Program-made: the position numbers and the translations under genes | NCBI GenBank assembly: GCA_028289605.1 | Contig: JANQON010000006.1 | Span: 461,938 to 525,937, forward strand | DNA length: 64,000 bases | Direction: 5' to 3' | Source: Hyphococcus sp. | GTDB taxonomy: Bacteria > Pseudomonadota > Alphaproteobacteria > Caulobacterales > Parvularculaceae | Shown: piece by piece, positions 26,669-35,250 of the stretch | Layout of the letters: every line of letters begins with the position of its first letter | Numbering within the stretch: the first letter of the stretch is position 1 | Notes under the pieces: generated by a model | The model's database searches: none | The model's input: the letters and a program-made list of their open reading frames with translations, nothing else | What the model was told of the DNA's origin: nothing

Positions 26669-27052
26669 ATGGCGAACGATCGGAACGGAACGCGCATGGA
26701 CTATGACCGGTCCAACTGCCCGGTCGCCGTATCCCTCGATATTCTCGGCGACAAATGGACCCTGTTGGTGGTTCGCGATCTCTGGCTGGGCGCACGCCGC
26801 TACAGTGATTTTGAAATCTCGCCGGAACGCTATCCTACCAATATCCTGGCGGACCGACTGAAGCGTTTGGTCGAACACGGGCTGGTCGAAAAGACGGCCT
26901 ATTCCGAACGGCCGCAGCGATTTCAATATGCGCTGACAAAAAAGGGGAAGGACGCCCTACCGATTTTGCAGGCCATGCGGCGCTGGGCGAACCATCACTA
27001 CGACGATACAGCGCGCACGCCGGGAAAAGCGGTCAGTACGCGCACGGACTGA
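26669..27052 (+). CDS. HxlR-family winged-helix regulator
   Basis: A 127-residue DNA-binding protein. The signature begins with Cys17 in SNCPVAVSLDILGDKWTLLV, continues with FEISPERYPTNILADRLKRL (recognition helix) and LVEKTAYSERPQRFQYALTKKG (wing). HxlR regulators often respond to aldehydes, quinones or redox state through the N-terminal Cys. An alternative start is ATG 26696. Divergent from the HCCA-isomerase-like gene, a usual arrangement for a local regulator. The stop is two bases from the stop of the convergent TfoX gene. Confidence 0.93.
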   Translation: MANDRNGTRMDYDRSNCPVAVSLDILGDKWTLLVVRDLWLGARRYSDFEISPERYPTNILADRLKRLVEHGLVEKTAYSERPQRFQYALTKKGKDALPILQAMRRWANHHYDDTARTPGKAVSTRTD

Positions 27053-27054
27053 CG

Positions 27055-27426
27055 CTACCCCTTTTTCTTCGCTTTTTTCTTTTTCGCCTTGGCCGGTTTC
27101 TTGTTTCTGGCGGCGGCGCCGAGCGCGAGCGCCGTCCAATGGCGCAGGGCGTCTTCATCGTCGTAGATATCGTCAGGCGGCTTGTAATAGGACATCGTGC
27201 CTGTTTTGCCGTTCATCTCAACTTCAAAAGGCTTCAGCCCCGCGTCTTCAAATTCCGCGCGACTGACGTCGTCGACTTTCAGCCAGACATCGTCGTCATC
27301 GGCGATCGCGAAGATCGCCCCGTCGCAATAAATCCCGGCCCCGCCGAACATTTTGCGGATCGATATGTCGCCGAACGGCGCGAAGAGATCTTTCAAATGG
27401 TCGAGATGGGCGGCGGTCGGGGGCAT
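27055..27426 (-). CDS. TfoX/Sxy N-terminal domain protein
   Basis: A 123-residue protein with the TfoX N-terminal domain: DLFAPFGDISIRKMFGGAGIY, FAIADDDDVWLKVD, and a YYKPPDDIYDDEDALRHW end. A very basic tail (KKPAKAKKKKAKKKG) may bind nucleic acid. The C-terminal TfoX domain is absent, as in many alphaproteobacterial single-domain forms. TfoX activates competence genes in gamma-proteobacteria; here the role is unknown. Confidence 0.88.
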   Translation of the reverse strand: MPPTAAHLDHLKDLFAPFGDISIRKMFGGAGIYCDGAIFAIADDDDVWLKVDDVSRAEFEDAGLKPFEVEMNGKTGTMSYYKPPDDIYDDEDALRHWTALALGAAARNKKPAKAKKKKAKKKG

Positions 27427-27497
27427 GAGATTAGCCTATCAACGGGCTTGTTCCGGCGCAAACCGGATCCGCGGCGGCTGGCCAGCCAAACTCCAAT

Positions 27498-27585
27498 TCC
27501 GCTCATCCCGACGAAAGTCGGGAACTCCCACCGCATAGCTGTGCGCAAGATTTGCGAGATTCCGGCTTTCGCCGGAATGAGCGGA
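27498..27585. repeat. 88-bp paired palindromic intergenic repeat
   Basis: The left end, starting TCCGCTCATCCCGACGAAAG (27498-27523 in all), and the right end 27559-27585 are imperfect inverted repeats of about 26 bases. Each is itself a small hairpin (TCCCGAC-GAAA-GTCGGGA; ATTCCGGC-TTTC-GCCGGAAT). The GCTCATCCCGGC word recurs near 63876 and 63905, so this looks like a dispersed BIME/REP-like element. It lies between tfoX and sufA. The rest of 27427-27667 shows no gene. Confidence 0.6.
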
Positions 27586-27667
27586 CGATGGATTTGCGTA
27601 AGTTCGCGCGTGTTCAGTCGGGATCCTATTTTGCCCGTCCGGACGAGCGGAGCCAAGCGGCGAGTCC

Positions 27668-28033
27668 TTACGCCTCTTCCCGTTGCGGCACGATCGTCAC
27701 GCTTTCCCCGCAGCCGCAGGCGTCGGTCTGGTTGGGGTTGTTGAAGACGAAACGCTGGGACAGTTTTTCCGTCACGAAGTCGATTTCCGTGCCCAGGAGA
27801 AACAGGATCGCCTTGGGATCGATGATGACCTTGATGCCGTTTTCCTCCGCGACTTCGTCGAGGGGGCCGACTTCGGTGGCGTAGTCCATGGTGTATTCCA
27901 TGCCGGCGCAGCCCCCGTTTTTCACGCCGATCTTGACGCCGATGAAATTTTCATCGGCGGCGGCCATGATGTCAGACATGCGCGCGGCGGCGGCGTCTGT
28001 AAGCGTAACGACTTTGGGTCTTGGTCTCGCCAT
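27668..28033 (-). CDS. sufA: Fe-S assembly A-type carrier
   Basis: About 121 residues of the HesB/IscA/SufA fold, which carries nascent clusters from the SufBCD scaffold to apoproteins. The three ligand cysteines are visible: NGGCAGMEY and the C-terminal DACGCGES pair. ATG 28033 (MARPRPKVV) is preferred; a GTG at 28045 is also possible and would overlap sufT. Last gene of the long Fe-S operon. Confidence 0.93.
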   Translation of the reverse strand: MARPRPKVVTLTDAAAARMSDIMAAADENFIGVKIGVKNGGCAGMEYTMDYATEVGPLDEVAEENGIKVIIDPKAILFLLGTEIDFVTEKLSQRFVFNNPNQTDACGCGESVTIVPQREEA

Positions 28034-28035
28034 AT

Positions 28036-28440
28036 CTAAAGCCACCCTAATTCCAGCTTCGCCTCGTCGGACATTTTCTCCGGCGTCCAGGGCGGATCGA
28101 ATGTCATCACGACTTTGACATCGTCAACGCCTTCAATGCCGCGCACGGCGCCTTCGACCCAGCCGGGCATCTCGCCTGCGACCGGGCAGCCCGGCGCGGT
28201 CAACGTCATGTCGATGGTCAAGAGCCGGTCGTCGGAAAGATCGACTTTGTAAATCAGGCCCAATTCGTAAATGTCGACCGGAATTTCCGGATCGTAGACG
28301 GTCTTCAGGGAACGGATCACGTCCTGCGTGATTCGCGACAGCTCTTCTTCCGGAATCGCGGACGGCGCAGGCGCGGCGGGCGCAGGATCTGGCGCCGGCG
28401 CGCTCGCCTTTACGTCAATGATATCGCGTTGCTCGTCCAT
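28036..28440 (-). CDS. sufT: SUF-associated MIP18/DUF59 protein
   Basis: A 134-residue protein. After a Pro/Ala-rich N-terminal linker (about 1-30) comes the DUF59 domain: VIRSLKTVYDPEIPVDIYEL, TLTAPGCPVAGEMPGW with the conserved Cys, and FDPPWTPEKMSDEAKLELG. SufT-type proteins help Fe-S maturation, especially when cluster demand is high. It sits between sufS and sufA, eight bases after the sufS stop. Confidence 0.92.
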   Translation of the reverse strand: MDEQRDIIDVKASAPAPDPAPAAPAPSAIPEEELSRITQDVIRSLKTVYDPEIPVDIYELGLIYKVDLSDDRLLTIDMTLTAPGCPVAGEMPGWVEGAVRGIEGVDDVKVVMTFDPPWTPEKMSDEAKLELGWL

Positions 28441-28448
28441 GATTCTTC

Positions 28449-29693
28449 CTAGCTAAGCATTTGATGGGTTTTTTGAAGGCCCCGGATCAAGGCTTCGACG
28501 TCTTCATGGGTATTGTAGGCGGCGAAACTCGCCCGGCTGGTCGCCGTCACGCCGAGGCGCTTCATCAGCGGCTGCGCGCAATGGTGCCCAGCGCGGACCG
28601 CCACGCCGGTGCGATCGAGGATCGCGGACACGTCATGAGGGTGCGCGCCCTCCACCGCAAAGGCGATGATCGGCGCCTTGCCGGGCGCGCGGCCGAAAAC
28701 GCGCACGAAATTCAGCTTCGACAATTCCTCAAGGGCGTGCGCGGCGAGCGCGGCCTCATGAGCGGCGATCGCGTCAACGCCCTTGTCCTGCATCCACGAA
28801 AGCGCGGCCCCGAGGCCGATCGCTTCGAGGATTGCCGGGGTGCCCGCTTCGAAGCGGTGCGGCGGATCGTTATAGGTGACAGCCTCTGTCGTCACCGTGT
28901 CGATCATTTCGCCGCCGCCGCGGAACGGCGGCAGGTCGTACATCACATCCCGGCGGCCATAGAGAACGCCGATCCCCGTCGGCCCGTAGAGCTTGTGTCC
29001 GGTCAGCACATAAAAATCGCAGTCGATGTCGGACACGTCGACCGGACCGTGGACGCCCGCCTGACACCCGTCGAGCAGGATCTTCGCGCCGTGGTCATGG
29101 GCGATCTTCGCCATCTCTTTCGCCGGCGTCGCCGCGCCCAGAACATTGGACATGTGGGATATCGCGACCAGTTTCGTCCGGTCCGTGAACATCGCCCGAT
29201 AGGCGTCCAGATCAATGGCCCCGTCTTCGGAGACGTCGAGCCATTTCAGGACGGCGCCCTTGCGCTCTCGCAAGAGGTGCCAGGGTACGATGTTGGAATG
29301 GTGCTCCATGAGCGAGAGAATGATCTCGTCTCCCTCGCCGATTTCCGAAACGCCGAGGGCGTAAGCGACGAGGTTGAAGGCGTCGGTGCCGCCGCCGGTG
29401 AAGACTATGTCGTCCGGGCTCGGCGCATTCAAAAACGCCGCGGCGGTCTTGCGCGCGTCTTCGAACGCCGCCGTCGCTTCGTTGGAAAGCAGGTGCAGGC
29501 CGCGATGAACATTCGCATAGGAATGCTCCATTGCGTCTTTCATGGCGTTGATGACCGCGCGCGGCTTTTGCGCCGACGCCGCGTTGTCGAGATAGACTAA
29601 CGGCTTGCCGTAGGCTTCGCGAGAAAGGATCGGAAACTCGCCGCGCAGCGAGGCGACGTCGAGCAGGGGCGCCTGATGTCCGTCAAAGCTCAT
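28449..29693 (-). CDS. sufS: SUF cysteine desulfurase
   Basis: A PLP enzyme of 414 residues that takes sulfur from cysteine for cluster assembly. PLP-binding Lys234 lies in TGHKLYGPTG and persulfide Cys372 in RAGHHCAQP, the group-II (SufS) signature; substrate-side motifs include LDNAASAQKP and SANVHRG-like YANVHRGLH. ATG 29693 overlaps the sufD stop as ATGA. Group II enzymes usually need SufE or SufU to accept sulfur, and neither gene is in this operon. Confidence 0.96.
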   Translation of the reverse strand: MSFDGHQAPLLDVASLRGEFPILSREAYGKPLVYLDNAASAQKPRAVINAMKDAMEHSYANVHRGLHLLSNEATAAFEDARKTAAAFLNAPSPDDIVFTGGGTDAFNLVAYALGVSEIGEGDEIILSLMEHHSNIVPWHLLRERKGAVLKWLDVSEDGAIDLDAYRAMFTDRTKLVAISHMSNVLGAATPAKEMAKIAHDHGAKILLDGCQAGVHGPVDVSDIDCDFYVLTGHKLYGPTGIGVLYGRRDVMYDLPPFRGGGEMIDTVTTEAVTYNDPPHRFEAGTPAILEAIGLGAALSWMQDKGVDAIAAHEAALAAHALEELSKLNFVRVFGRAPGKAPIIAFAVEGAHPHDVSAILDRTGVAVRAGHHCAQPLMKRLGVTATSRASFAAYNTHEDVEALIRGLQKTHQMLS

Positions 29694-30928
29694 GACCGGG
29701 CCTCCAGCCATGCGGCGACTCGCGCGGCAAAGACATCGCGCACGGCGTCATCTTCGATGCCGTCAATCACTTCGCTAGCGAAGGCCTCGATCAGCAGCGA
29801 CCGCGCCTCCTCATTCGACAGACCGCGTTGGCGGAGATAAAAGAGCGCATCGTCATCGAGAGCGCCGCAGGTGCTGCCATGGGCGCATTCGACGTCGTCA
29901 GCGTAGATCTCAAGTTCCGGCTTGTGATCAGCCTCTGCGCCGTCCGACAAGAGAAGCGCGTTGGCGGTCATCTGGGCGTCGGTTTTTTGCGCAGCCCGTT
30001 CAACCTCAAACTTGCCCTGAAAAACCGTGCGAGCGCTGTCGGCTGCGACGCCTTTGTGCAACTGGCGCACGGTGCAATGAGGCTGCTTGTGCAACACATG
30101 GGATGTGAAGTCGGCGTGACGAGCGCCGGCGACCAAGGCTGCGGAGTCGATATGCGCAGACGCGCCCTCGCCCCAGAAATGCAACAGTGTTTCGTGCCGG
30201 GATAACTTGGCGCCGGTGCTGAGGCTAGTCTGCCTGAACGCAGCGCGCGCCTCCATTTTGACGGCGCATATGGCGTGGTTGACCGCCGCCTCCCCCGTCT
30301 CATTGACGAGATAGCGTTCAAGGGAGGCGTCGTCGCGCACCAGCCCGTGAAAAAGATGCGAGGAAAAGCCGCCGCCGTCGCCTTCGTATGTTTCAATGAT
30401 ACGCACGGACGCGCCGGGGCAAACCCTAATCATCGACTGCGCAAAAGAAAGGCCGCCGCCTTCGGCAATGTGCCGGATCAGAATCGGCCGCTCCAATTCT
30501 ACGCCGTCGCCGATTTCAATGCCCAGCGACTTAGCGGTCATCGCAACGTTCATCGAGACGATGGGGTGGGATTCCAGTTCTTCGATCGTACCGACGGATT
30601 CCATCACGCCAAAGCGGACGCCTTCCGGCCACTCCTCCGCGGGCGCCTCAACGCGTCCGTTGACGATCGTGAACTCAATTGGATTGAGCGCGGCGAAGGC
30701 CGACGGGTCGATGCGATCCGCTTTCGGCGCCGGCGTCAGCGCCGTGCTGCGCAGGGCCGCGTTGAAATCAGACCACTTCCACCCCTCGATGCGGCGGTGC
30801 GGCAAGCGCTGTTTGGCGAACCGCTCGAACGCCGCCTGGCCGGTTTCATTGGGCTTGGAACGCGCCAGGAAGGCTGCTTCCAGTCCCGCCTCAAAGGCGG
30901 AAGGGTTTATGAGAAGAGAATTGCTCAC
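29690..30928 (-). CDS. sufD: Fe-S assembly scaffold protein SufD
   Basis: A 412-residue partner of SufB in the SufBC2D scaffold. The N-terminal helical part (about 1-110) includes LPHRRIEGWKWSDF. The beta-helix core follows, and the C-terminal signature ECAHGSTCGALDDDALFYLRQRGL is split by the strong ALDDD motif typical of SufD. The start is GTG 30928, overlapping the sufC stop as GTGA. Like other SufD proteins it lacks the SufB-type cluster-cysteine region. Confidence 0.95.
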   Translation of the reverse strand: MSNSLLINPSAFEAGLEAAFLARSKPNETGQAAFERFAKQRLPHRRIEGWKWSDFNAALRSTALTPAPKADRIDPSAFAALNPIEFTIVNGRVEAPAEEWPEGVRFGVMESVGTIEELESHPIVSMNVAMTAKSLGIEIGDGVELERPILIRHIAEGGGLSFAQSMIRVCPGASVRIIETYEGDGGGFSSHLFHGLVRDDASLERYLVNETGEAAVNHAICAVKMEARAAFRQTSLSTGAKLSRHETLLHFWGEGASAHIDSAALVAGARHADFTSHVLHKQPHCTVRQLHKGVAADSARTVFQGKFEVERAAQKTDAQMTANALLLSDGAEADHKPELEIYADDVECAHGSTCGALDDDALFYLRQRGLSNEEARSLLIEAFASEVIDGIEDDAVRDVFAARVAAWLEARS

Positions 30929-31677
30929 GCCGCCTCGACGAACTGTTCATATCCGGACTGCTCAAGCTCGCGCGCCAGCTCCGCGCCGCCGGACTTAACA
31001 ATCCGGCCGCCGGCGAGCACGTGAACCGCGTCGGGTTTGATATACTCAAGCAGGCGCTGGTAATGGGTGATCACGAGAAAGCCGCGCGACGGCGCCCGCA
31101 AGGCGTTGACCACATCGCCGACCATTTTCAGCGCATCGATGTCGAGACCGGAATCGGTTTCGTCCATAATGGCGAATTCCGGTTCGAACATCGCCATTTG
31201 CAGCATTTCCATGCGCTTCTTCTCGCCGCCGGAAAAGCCGACATTGAACGGGCGTTTCAGCTTTGTGTCGTCAAGGCCGACGAGTTTCGCTTTTTCGCGC
31301 ACGCTTCTCAGGAAGTCGGCCGCCGAGATTTCGTCCTCCCCGCGGGCCCTTGCCCGAGCGTTCATAGCGGTGCGGATGAAGTTCATCGTCTGCACGCCCG
31401 GGATTTCCATCGGATGCTGGAATGACAGGAAGAGCCCCTTCGCCGCCCGCTCGTCTGGATCGAGATCGATAATGCTCTCGCCTTTGAGCAGAACATCGCC
31501 GGCGGTCACGTCGTAGCCTTCGCGACCGGCGACTGTGTAGGACAGCGTCGACTTGCCTGACCCGTTCGGCCCCATGATCGCATGGACTTCTCCGGCGGGC
31601 ACTTCCAACGAAAGCCCCTTCAGAATTGCGTCACCGTTCTCGCCGACGGCGACATGAAGATCGTCAATTTTCAACAT
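30925..31677 (-). CDS. sufC: Fe-S assembly ATPase SufC
   Basis: A 250-residue ABC-type ATPase that drives the SufBC2D scaffold. Walker A is GPNGSGKSTL (36-45), the signature FSGGEKKRMEML is near 150, Walker B is FAIMDETDSGLD near 175, and the H-loop is VITHYQRLL. Soluble and full length. It ends in GTGA with sufD and begins inside the end of the small membrane-peptide gene (14-base overlap). Confidence 0.97.
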   Translation of the reverse strand: MLKIDDLHVAVGENGDAILKGLSLEVPAGEVHAIMGPNGSGKSTLSYTVAGREGYDVTAGDVLLKGESIIDLDPDERAAKGLFLSFQHPMEIPGVQTMNFIRTAMNARARARGEDEISAADFLRSVREKAKLVGLDDTKLKRPFNVGFSGGEKKRMEMLQMAMFEPEFAIMDETDSGLDIDALKMVGDVVNALRAPSRGFLVITHYQRLLEYIKPDAVHVLAGGRIVKSGGAELARELEQSGYEQFVEAA

Positions 31678-31804
31678 CGGTTACTTCTTCCTTCGGCGAC
31701 AGCCACTCTGCGCCTACATAAACGACAGCGCCGACAAGTCCGACGATGATGACAAGCATCATCAGGCGCTGGATTTTTTTTGCGGGTTCGGGGATATCGC
31801 TCAT
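31664..31804 (-). CDS. 46-residue membrane peptide embedded in the suf operon
   Basis: Encodes a 46-residue protein starting at ATG 31804, which overlaps the stop of the RidA gene as ATGA. A short polar N-terminus (SDIPEPAKKIQR) is followed by one clear transmembrane helix (LMMLVIIVGLVGAVVYVG) and an acidic C-terminus. Its end overlaps sufC by 14 bases. Tight coupling on both sides says it is translated with the operon. I know no named family; a membrane-tethering or regulatory role is only a guess. Confidence 0.75.
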   Translation of the reverse strand: MSDIPEPAKKIQRLMMLVIIVGLVGAVVYVGAEWLSPKEEVTDVEN

Positions 31805-32280
31805 CGCAACTCTCCCTGTTGCTCGCCGCCATGACCGCGCACGGCGGTGCATTCGATTTCCACCTTGGCGCCGAGCGGCAAGTCTTTAACGGCAACGGTT
31901 GTGCGCGCCGGCGGATTTGTCGGAAAAAACGGAGCGTAGGCGGCGTTTAAGTCCGCGTAGTCCTTCATGGTGTCGAGCAGGACAACGCAACGGACAATGT
32001 CCGTGAGGCCTGCATCAACGCTCGCCAGCGTCCTGCTGATCGCTTCCAGAGCATGACGCGTCTCATCTTTAATCTTGCCGGAAAGCTTGCCCGTTTCCGG
32101 ATCACGACCGATATGGCCGGCGAGATAGAGAACGCCGTTCGCTTCTATCACTGGCGAGTACGGAAGACCCGAAGCCGGTTTCGCCGCCGGCATGATCAGC
32201 GCGCCGCCGGACGCCGGGATCGGGTTTTCCGGAGGCTGGACGAGCGCAGCCTGAACCGCCAGTGTCAGAACGGAGAGCAT
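31801..32280 (-). CDS. RidA-family protein with N-terminal signal sequence
   Basis: A 159-residue protein. Residues about 20-159 are a RidA/YjgF/Rid fold: VIEANGVLYLAGHIGRDPETG, NDIVRCVVLLDTMKDY-like TDIVRCVVLLDTMKDYADLN, and PPARTTVAVKDLPLGAKVEIEC, where the Arg in PARTTV is the residue that binds 2-aminoacrylate-type imines. An N-terminal hydrophobic stretch (LSVLTLAVQAALVQPP) suggests export, unlike the cytosolic RidA of E. coli. It overlaps sufB by one base (TGATG) and the membrane peptide by four. Export from within a cytosolic Fe-S operon is unusual. Confidence 0.88.
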   Translation of the reverse strand: MLSVLTLAVQAALVQPPENPIPASGGALIMPAAKPASGLPYSPVIEANGVLYLAGHIGRDPETGKLSGKIKDETRHALEAISRTLASVDAGLTDIVRCVVLLDTMKDYADLNAAYAPFFPTNPPARTTVAVKDLPLGAKVEIECTAVRGHGGEQQGELR

Positions 32281-33800
32281 CAGCCCACACTCCCCTCAAG
32301 GCTGACGCTGACCAGCTTTTGCGCTTCAACAGCGAATTCCATCGGCAACTCCTGCAGAACCTCCTTGCAGAAACCGTTGACGAGAAGCGCCACAGCCTCC
32401 TCTTCGGAAAGGCCGCGCTGTTGGCAATAAAACAGCTGATCTTCGGAGAGCCGCGACGTCGTCGCTTCATGCTCCAGAATGGCGCCTGGGTTTTTTGATT
32501 CCACATAAGGAACCGTGTGGGCGCCGCACTTGTTGCCGATCAGAAGGGAGTCGCACTGGGTGAAGTTTCGCGCACCGGCCGCTTTGCGGTGAATGCTGAC
32601 AAGCCCCCGATAGGTTGAGTTCGACTGACCCGCCGAAATGCCCTTGGAAATGATCCGCGACTTCGTGTTCTTGCCCAAGTGAATCATCTTGGTGCCGGTG
32701 TCGGCCTGCTGATGATTGTTGGTGATGGCGATCGAATAGAACTCGCCCTGGCTGTTGTCGCCCTTGAGGACGCAGGAGGGGTATTTCCATGTCACCGCCG
32801 ATCCGGTTTCAACCTGCGTCCAGGACACTTTTGAGTTCACCCCGCGGCAGTCGGCGCGCTTGGTGACAAAGTTGTAGATGCCGCCATTGCCGTCCTTGTC
32901 GCCCGGATACCAGTTCTGGACGGTCGAATATTTGATCTCCGCATTGTCCTCGGCGATCAATTCAACCACAGCAGCGTGAAGCTGGTTTTCGTCCCGCATC
33001 GGCGCGGTGCATCCTTCAAGATAAGATACATATGAGCCCGGCGCAGCGACGATTAACGTGCGCTCGAATTGTCCGGTGTTGGCCTCATTGATGCGAAAAT
33101 AGGTCGAGAGCTCCATCGGGCAGCGAACGCCTTCAGGAACATAAACGAACGTACCGTCAGAAAAGACAGCCGAGTTCAGCGTCGCGAAGAAATTATCCGA
33201 GGTCGGAACGACGGTGCCGAGATATTTTCGGACCAGGTCCGGGTGTTCTCGAACAGCTTCCGAAATCGACATGAAAATGACGCCCGCCTTTTTCAATTCG
33301 TTTTGAAAAGTCGTGGCGACGGAAACGGAATCGAAAACCGCATCGACAGCGACTTTCGGCGCGTCAGGGTGCGTTCGCGCCTCGCCCGGACTGATGCCGG
33401 CGCCTTCCACGCCGAGCAGCACTTCGGCTTCGCGCAATGGAATGCCGAGTTTTTCGAAGTCGGCGAGAATTTCCGGCGGGACGTCGTCAATCGACTCGTA
33501 TTTCGCGCCGGATTTCGGCTCGGCGTAGTAATAGGCGTCCTGATAGTCGATCTGCGGATAGTCCACCATCGCCCAGGTCGGCTCATCCATGGTCAACCAG
33601 CGCTTATAGGCCTCAAGGCGCCATTCCAGCAGCCATTCGGGCTCTTCCTTCTTGGCTGAAATAAACCGGATCGTGTCTTCCGACAGGCCTTTCGGCGCCT
33701 TGACCGATTCAATGTCGGTTGTGAAACCGTACTTATAGGTCTCAAGGGACTTGGTTGTCTCAACCGTTTCTTTGCTGATGGATTCCTTAATTTCGGACAT
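32280..33800 (-). CDS. sufB: Fe-S assembly scaffold protein SufB
   Basis: A 506-residue central scaffold of the SUF pathway. Landmarks: [17 protein letters not shown] in the N-terminal part, [20 protein letters not shown] with the conserved Cys, [37 protein letters not shown], and the C-terminal [20 protein letters not shown]. Length is standard for the long SufB form. It lies directly downstream of the DUF1330 gene, sharing one base at 33800. Confidence 0.97.
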   Translation of the reverse strand: MSEIKESISKETVETTKSLETYKYGFTTDIESVKAPKGLSEDTIRFISAKKEEPEWLLEWRLEAYKRWLTMDEPTWAMVDYPQIDYQDAYYYAEPKSGAKYESIDDVPPEILADFEKLGIPLREAEVLLGVEGAGISPGEARTHPDAPKVAVDAVFDSVSVATTFQNELKKAGVIFMSISEAVREHPDLVRKYLGTVVPTSDNFFATLNSAVFSDGTFVYVPEGVRCPMELSTYFRINEANTGQFERTLIVAAPGSYVSYLEGCTAPMRDENQLHAAVVELIAEDNAEIKYSTVQNWYPGDKDGNGGIYNFVTKRADCRGVNSKVSWTQVETGSAVTWKYPSCVLKGDNSQGEFYSIAITNNHQQADTGTKMIHLGKNTKSRIISKGISAGQSNSTYRGLVSIHRKAAGARNFTQCDSLLIGNKCGAHTVPYVESKNPGAILEHEATTSRLSEDQLFYCQQRGLSEEEAVALLVNGFCKEVLQELPMEFAVEAQKLVSVSLEGSVG

Positions 33801-34099
33801 TACGGCGTACCCTCAAGGGCGTTAGCGAGAATGGTTGTGACGTCCGCGCCGGCGTCGCGGTGCTTGGCGATCTCCTGATATTCAGGGGATGTCGCCCATT
33901 CGGTGAAAGCGGCCTTGTCAGGAAATTCCATGAGGACGAGGCGGTCGCGGTCCCAGTCGCCCATGACCGCCGTCGCCTCAAAGTCAGCGGCCAGCAGTCT
34001 GCCCTCAAATTTGGAAAAGACATCCATGAACTTCGCGGCATACTGATCATATTCGGCCTTGTTCTTGATTTTAATTTGTCCGACTGCGTAAACGGTCAT
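33800..34099 (-). CDS. DUF1330 family protein
   Basis: A 99-residue ferredoxin-like-fold protein starting at ATG 34099, whose bases overlap the stop of the upstream desulfurase as ATGA. The sequence follows the DUF1330 pattern: [59 protein letters not shown]. The family is of unknown function and related to dimeric alpha/beta-barrel monooxygenases. Its place between a cysteine desulfurase and sufB is unusual and suggests a link to cluster assembly or oxidative stress. Confidence 0.9.
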   Translation of the reverse strand: MTVYAVGQIKIKNKAEYDQYAAKFMDVFSKFEGRLLAADFEATAVMGDWDRDRLVLMEFPDKAAFTEWATSPEYQEIAKHRDAGADVTTILANALEGTP

Positions 34100-35250
34100 G
34101 CCGCTCCCCTCTGATCGATGCGGTTTTTCATGCGTGCATAGGCGCTCGGCCATTCGCGGCAGAACGCGTCCGCGTCTTCTTCCGTGGAGTTCCACCCAAG
34201 CGAAACGCGAATGGCGGACGTTGATTCGTTTTCGCTGGCGCCCATGGCCTTCAGGACATGACTCGGTTTGGTCTTGCCGGATGAGCATGCGCTGCCCGCC
34301 GATATGGCGATCCCGGCCAGGTCCATCGTCATCAGTTGCGTCTCGCCAGGAAAGCCGGGCGCCGATAAACACAGCGTCCCCGGCAGGCGCTCCGCCTCGG
34401 TGCCCCATACTCGCGCGCCGGCCGCTGTCGCCGCCGCTTGCATTCTATCGCGCAGGTCGGCGATGTCGCCGGCGCGTGCGAGGCTGTCGCGGGCCATCTC
34501 GCAAGCGACGCCGAGCCCGACCAGTCCCGGCACATTGTGCGTGCCGGCGCGGCGATTGTGTTCGTGACCGCCGCCGCGCATGACCGGATCGAGGGCGAAG
34601 TTCGGTCCGGCGATGACCGCGCCAACGCCGAGCGGCCCGCCGAATTTGTGGCCGGTAAAGCTCATGATATCGGCGCCCGACATCACGAAATTGACGGGAA
34701 TTTTGCCGACGGCCTGAGCCGCGTCGCAAAACAAAAGTCCGCCGGCGTCATGAGTAATGTCCGCTGCATCGCGTATGGGCTGAACGACGCCGGTCTCATT
34801 GTTGGCGAGCATGATGCAGACCAGAAAACCGCCGTCTTTCTCAACATCGTAGTCGCCGAGGCGCAACTTCAGCCATGCAAGATCGACGATGCCTGAGGAT
34901 TTCGCCGGGATGATTTCAATCGCTGCGCCCGTCGCCTCTGCGTTGGCCAGAACCGCGGAGTGTTCAATCGCGCTGACAAAGATCCTCGTGATGTTGTGCG
35001 GCTTAAGGGTCCCATGCAGCGCGGCGTGGATCGACTCGGTGCCCGAGCTTGTAAAAACGACGCCGTTCACCGGTGCGTTCACCAGGGCGCGCACTTTTTC
35101 TCGCGCGTCCTCCAGCGCCTTGTGCGCGCGGCGTCCTTCCTGGTGGACGGAAAGCGAGTTACCGTCGCGGGCCATCGCCTCTGCGACCGCCTCGATCACT
35201 TCGGCGCGCACCGGCGCAGTGGCGTTATGGTCGAGATAGTGACGCGTCAT
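34096..35250 (-). CDS. cysteine desulfurase, IscS/NifS group
   Basis: A 384-residue PLP enzyme. PLP Lys202 is in SFTGHKFGGPLG, catalytic Cys322 in SAGSACSSGKTKPSHVL, whose longer flexible loop places it in group I (IscS/NifS) rather than SufS. HNATAPVR stands near the N-terminus. With sufS it makes two different desulfurases in one operon. It is coupled by ATGA to both the iscR-like gene upstream and DUF1330 downstream. Confidence 0.95.
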   Translation of the reverse strand: MTRHYLDHNATAPVRAEVIEAVAEAMARDGNSLSVHQEGRRAHKALEDAREKVRALVNAPVNGVVFTSSGTESIHAALHGTLKPHNITRIFVSAIEHSAVLANAEATGAAIEIIPAKSSGIVDLAWLKLRLGDYDVEKDGGFLVCIMLANNETGVVQPIRDAADITHDAGGLLFCDAAQAVGKIPVNFVMSGADIMSFTGHKFGGPLGVGAVIAGPNFALDPVMRGGGHEHNRRAGTHNVPGLVGLGVACEMARDSLARAGDIADLRDRMQAAATAAGARVWGTEAERLPGTLCLSAPGFPGETQLMTMDLAGIAISAGSACSSGKTKPSHVLKAMGASENESTSAIRVSLGWNSTEEDADAFCREWPSAYARMKNRIDQRGAA

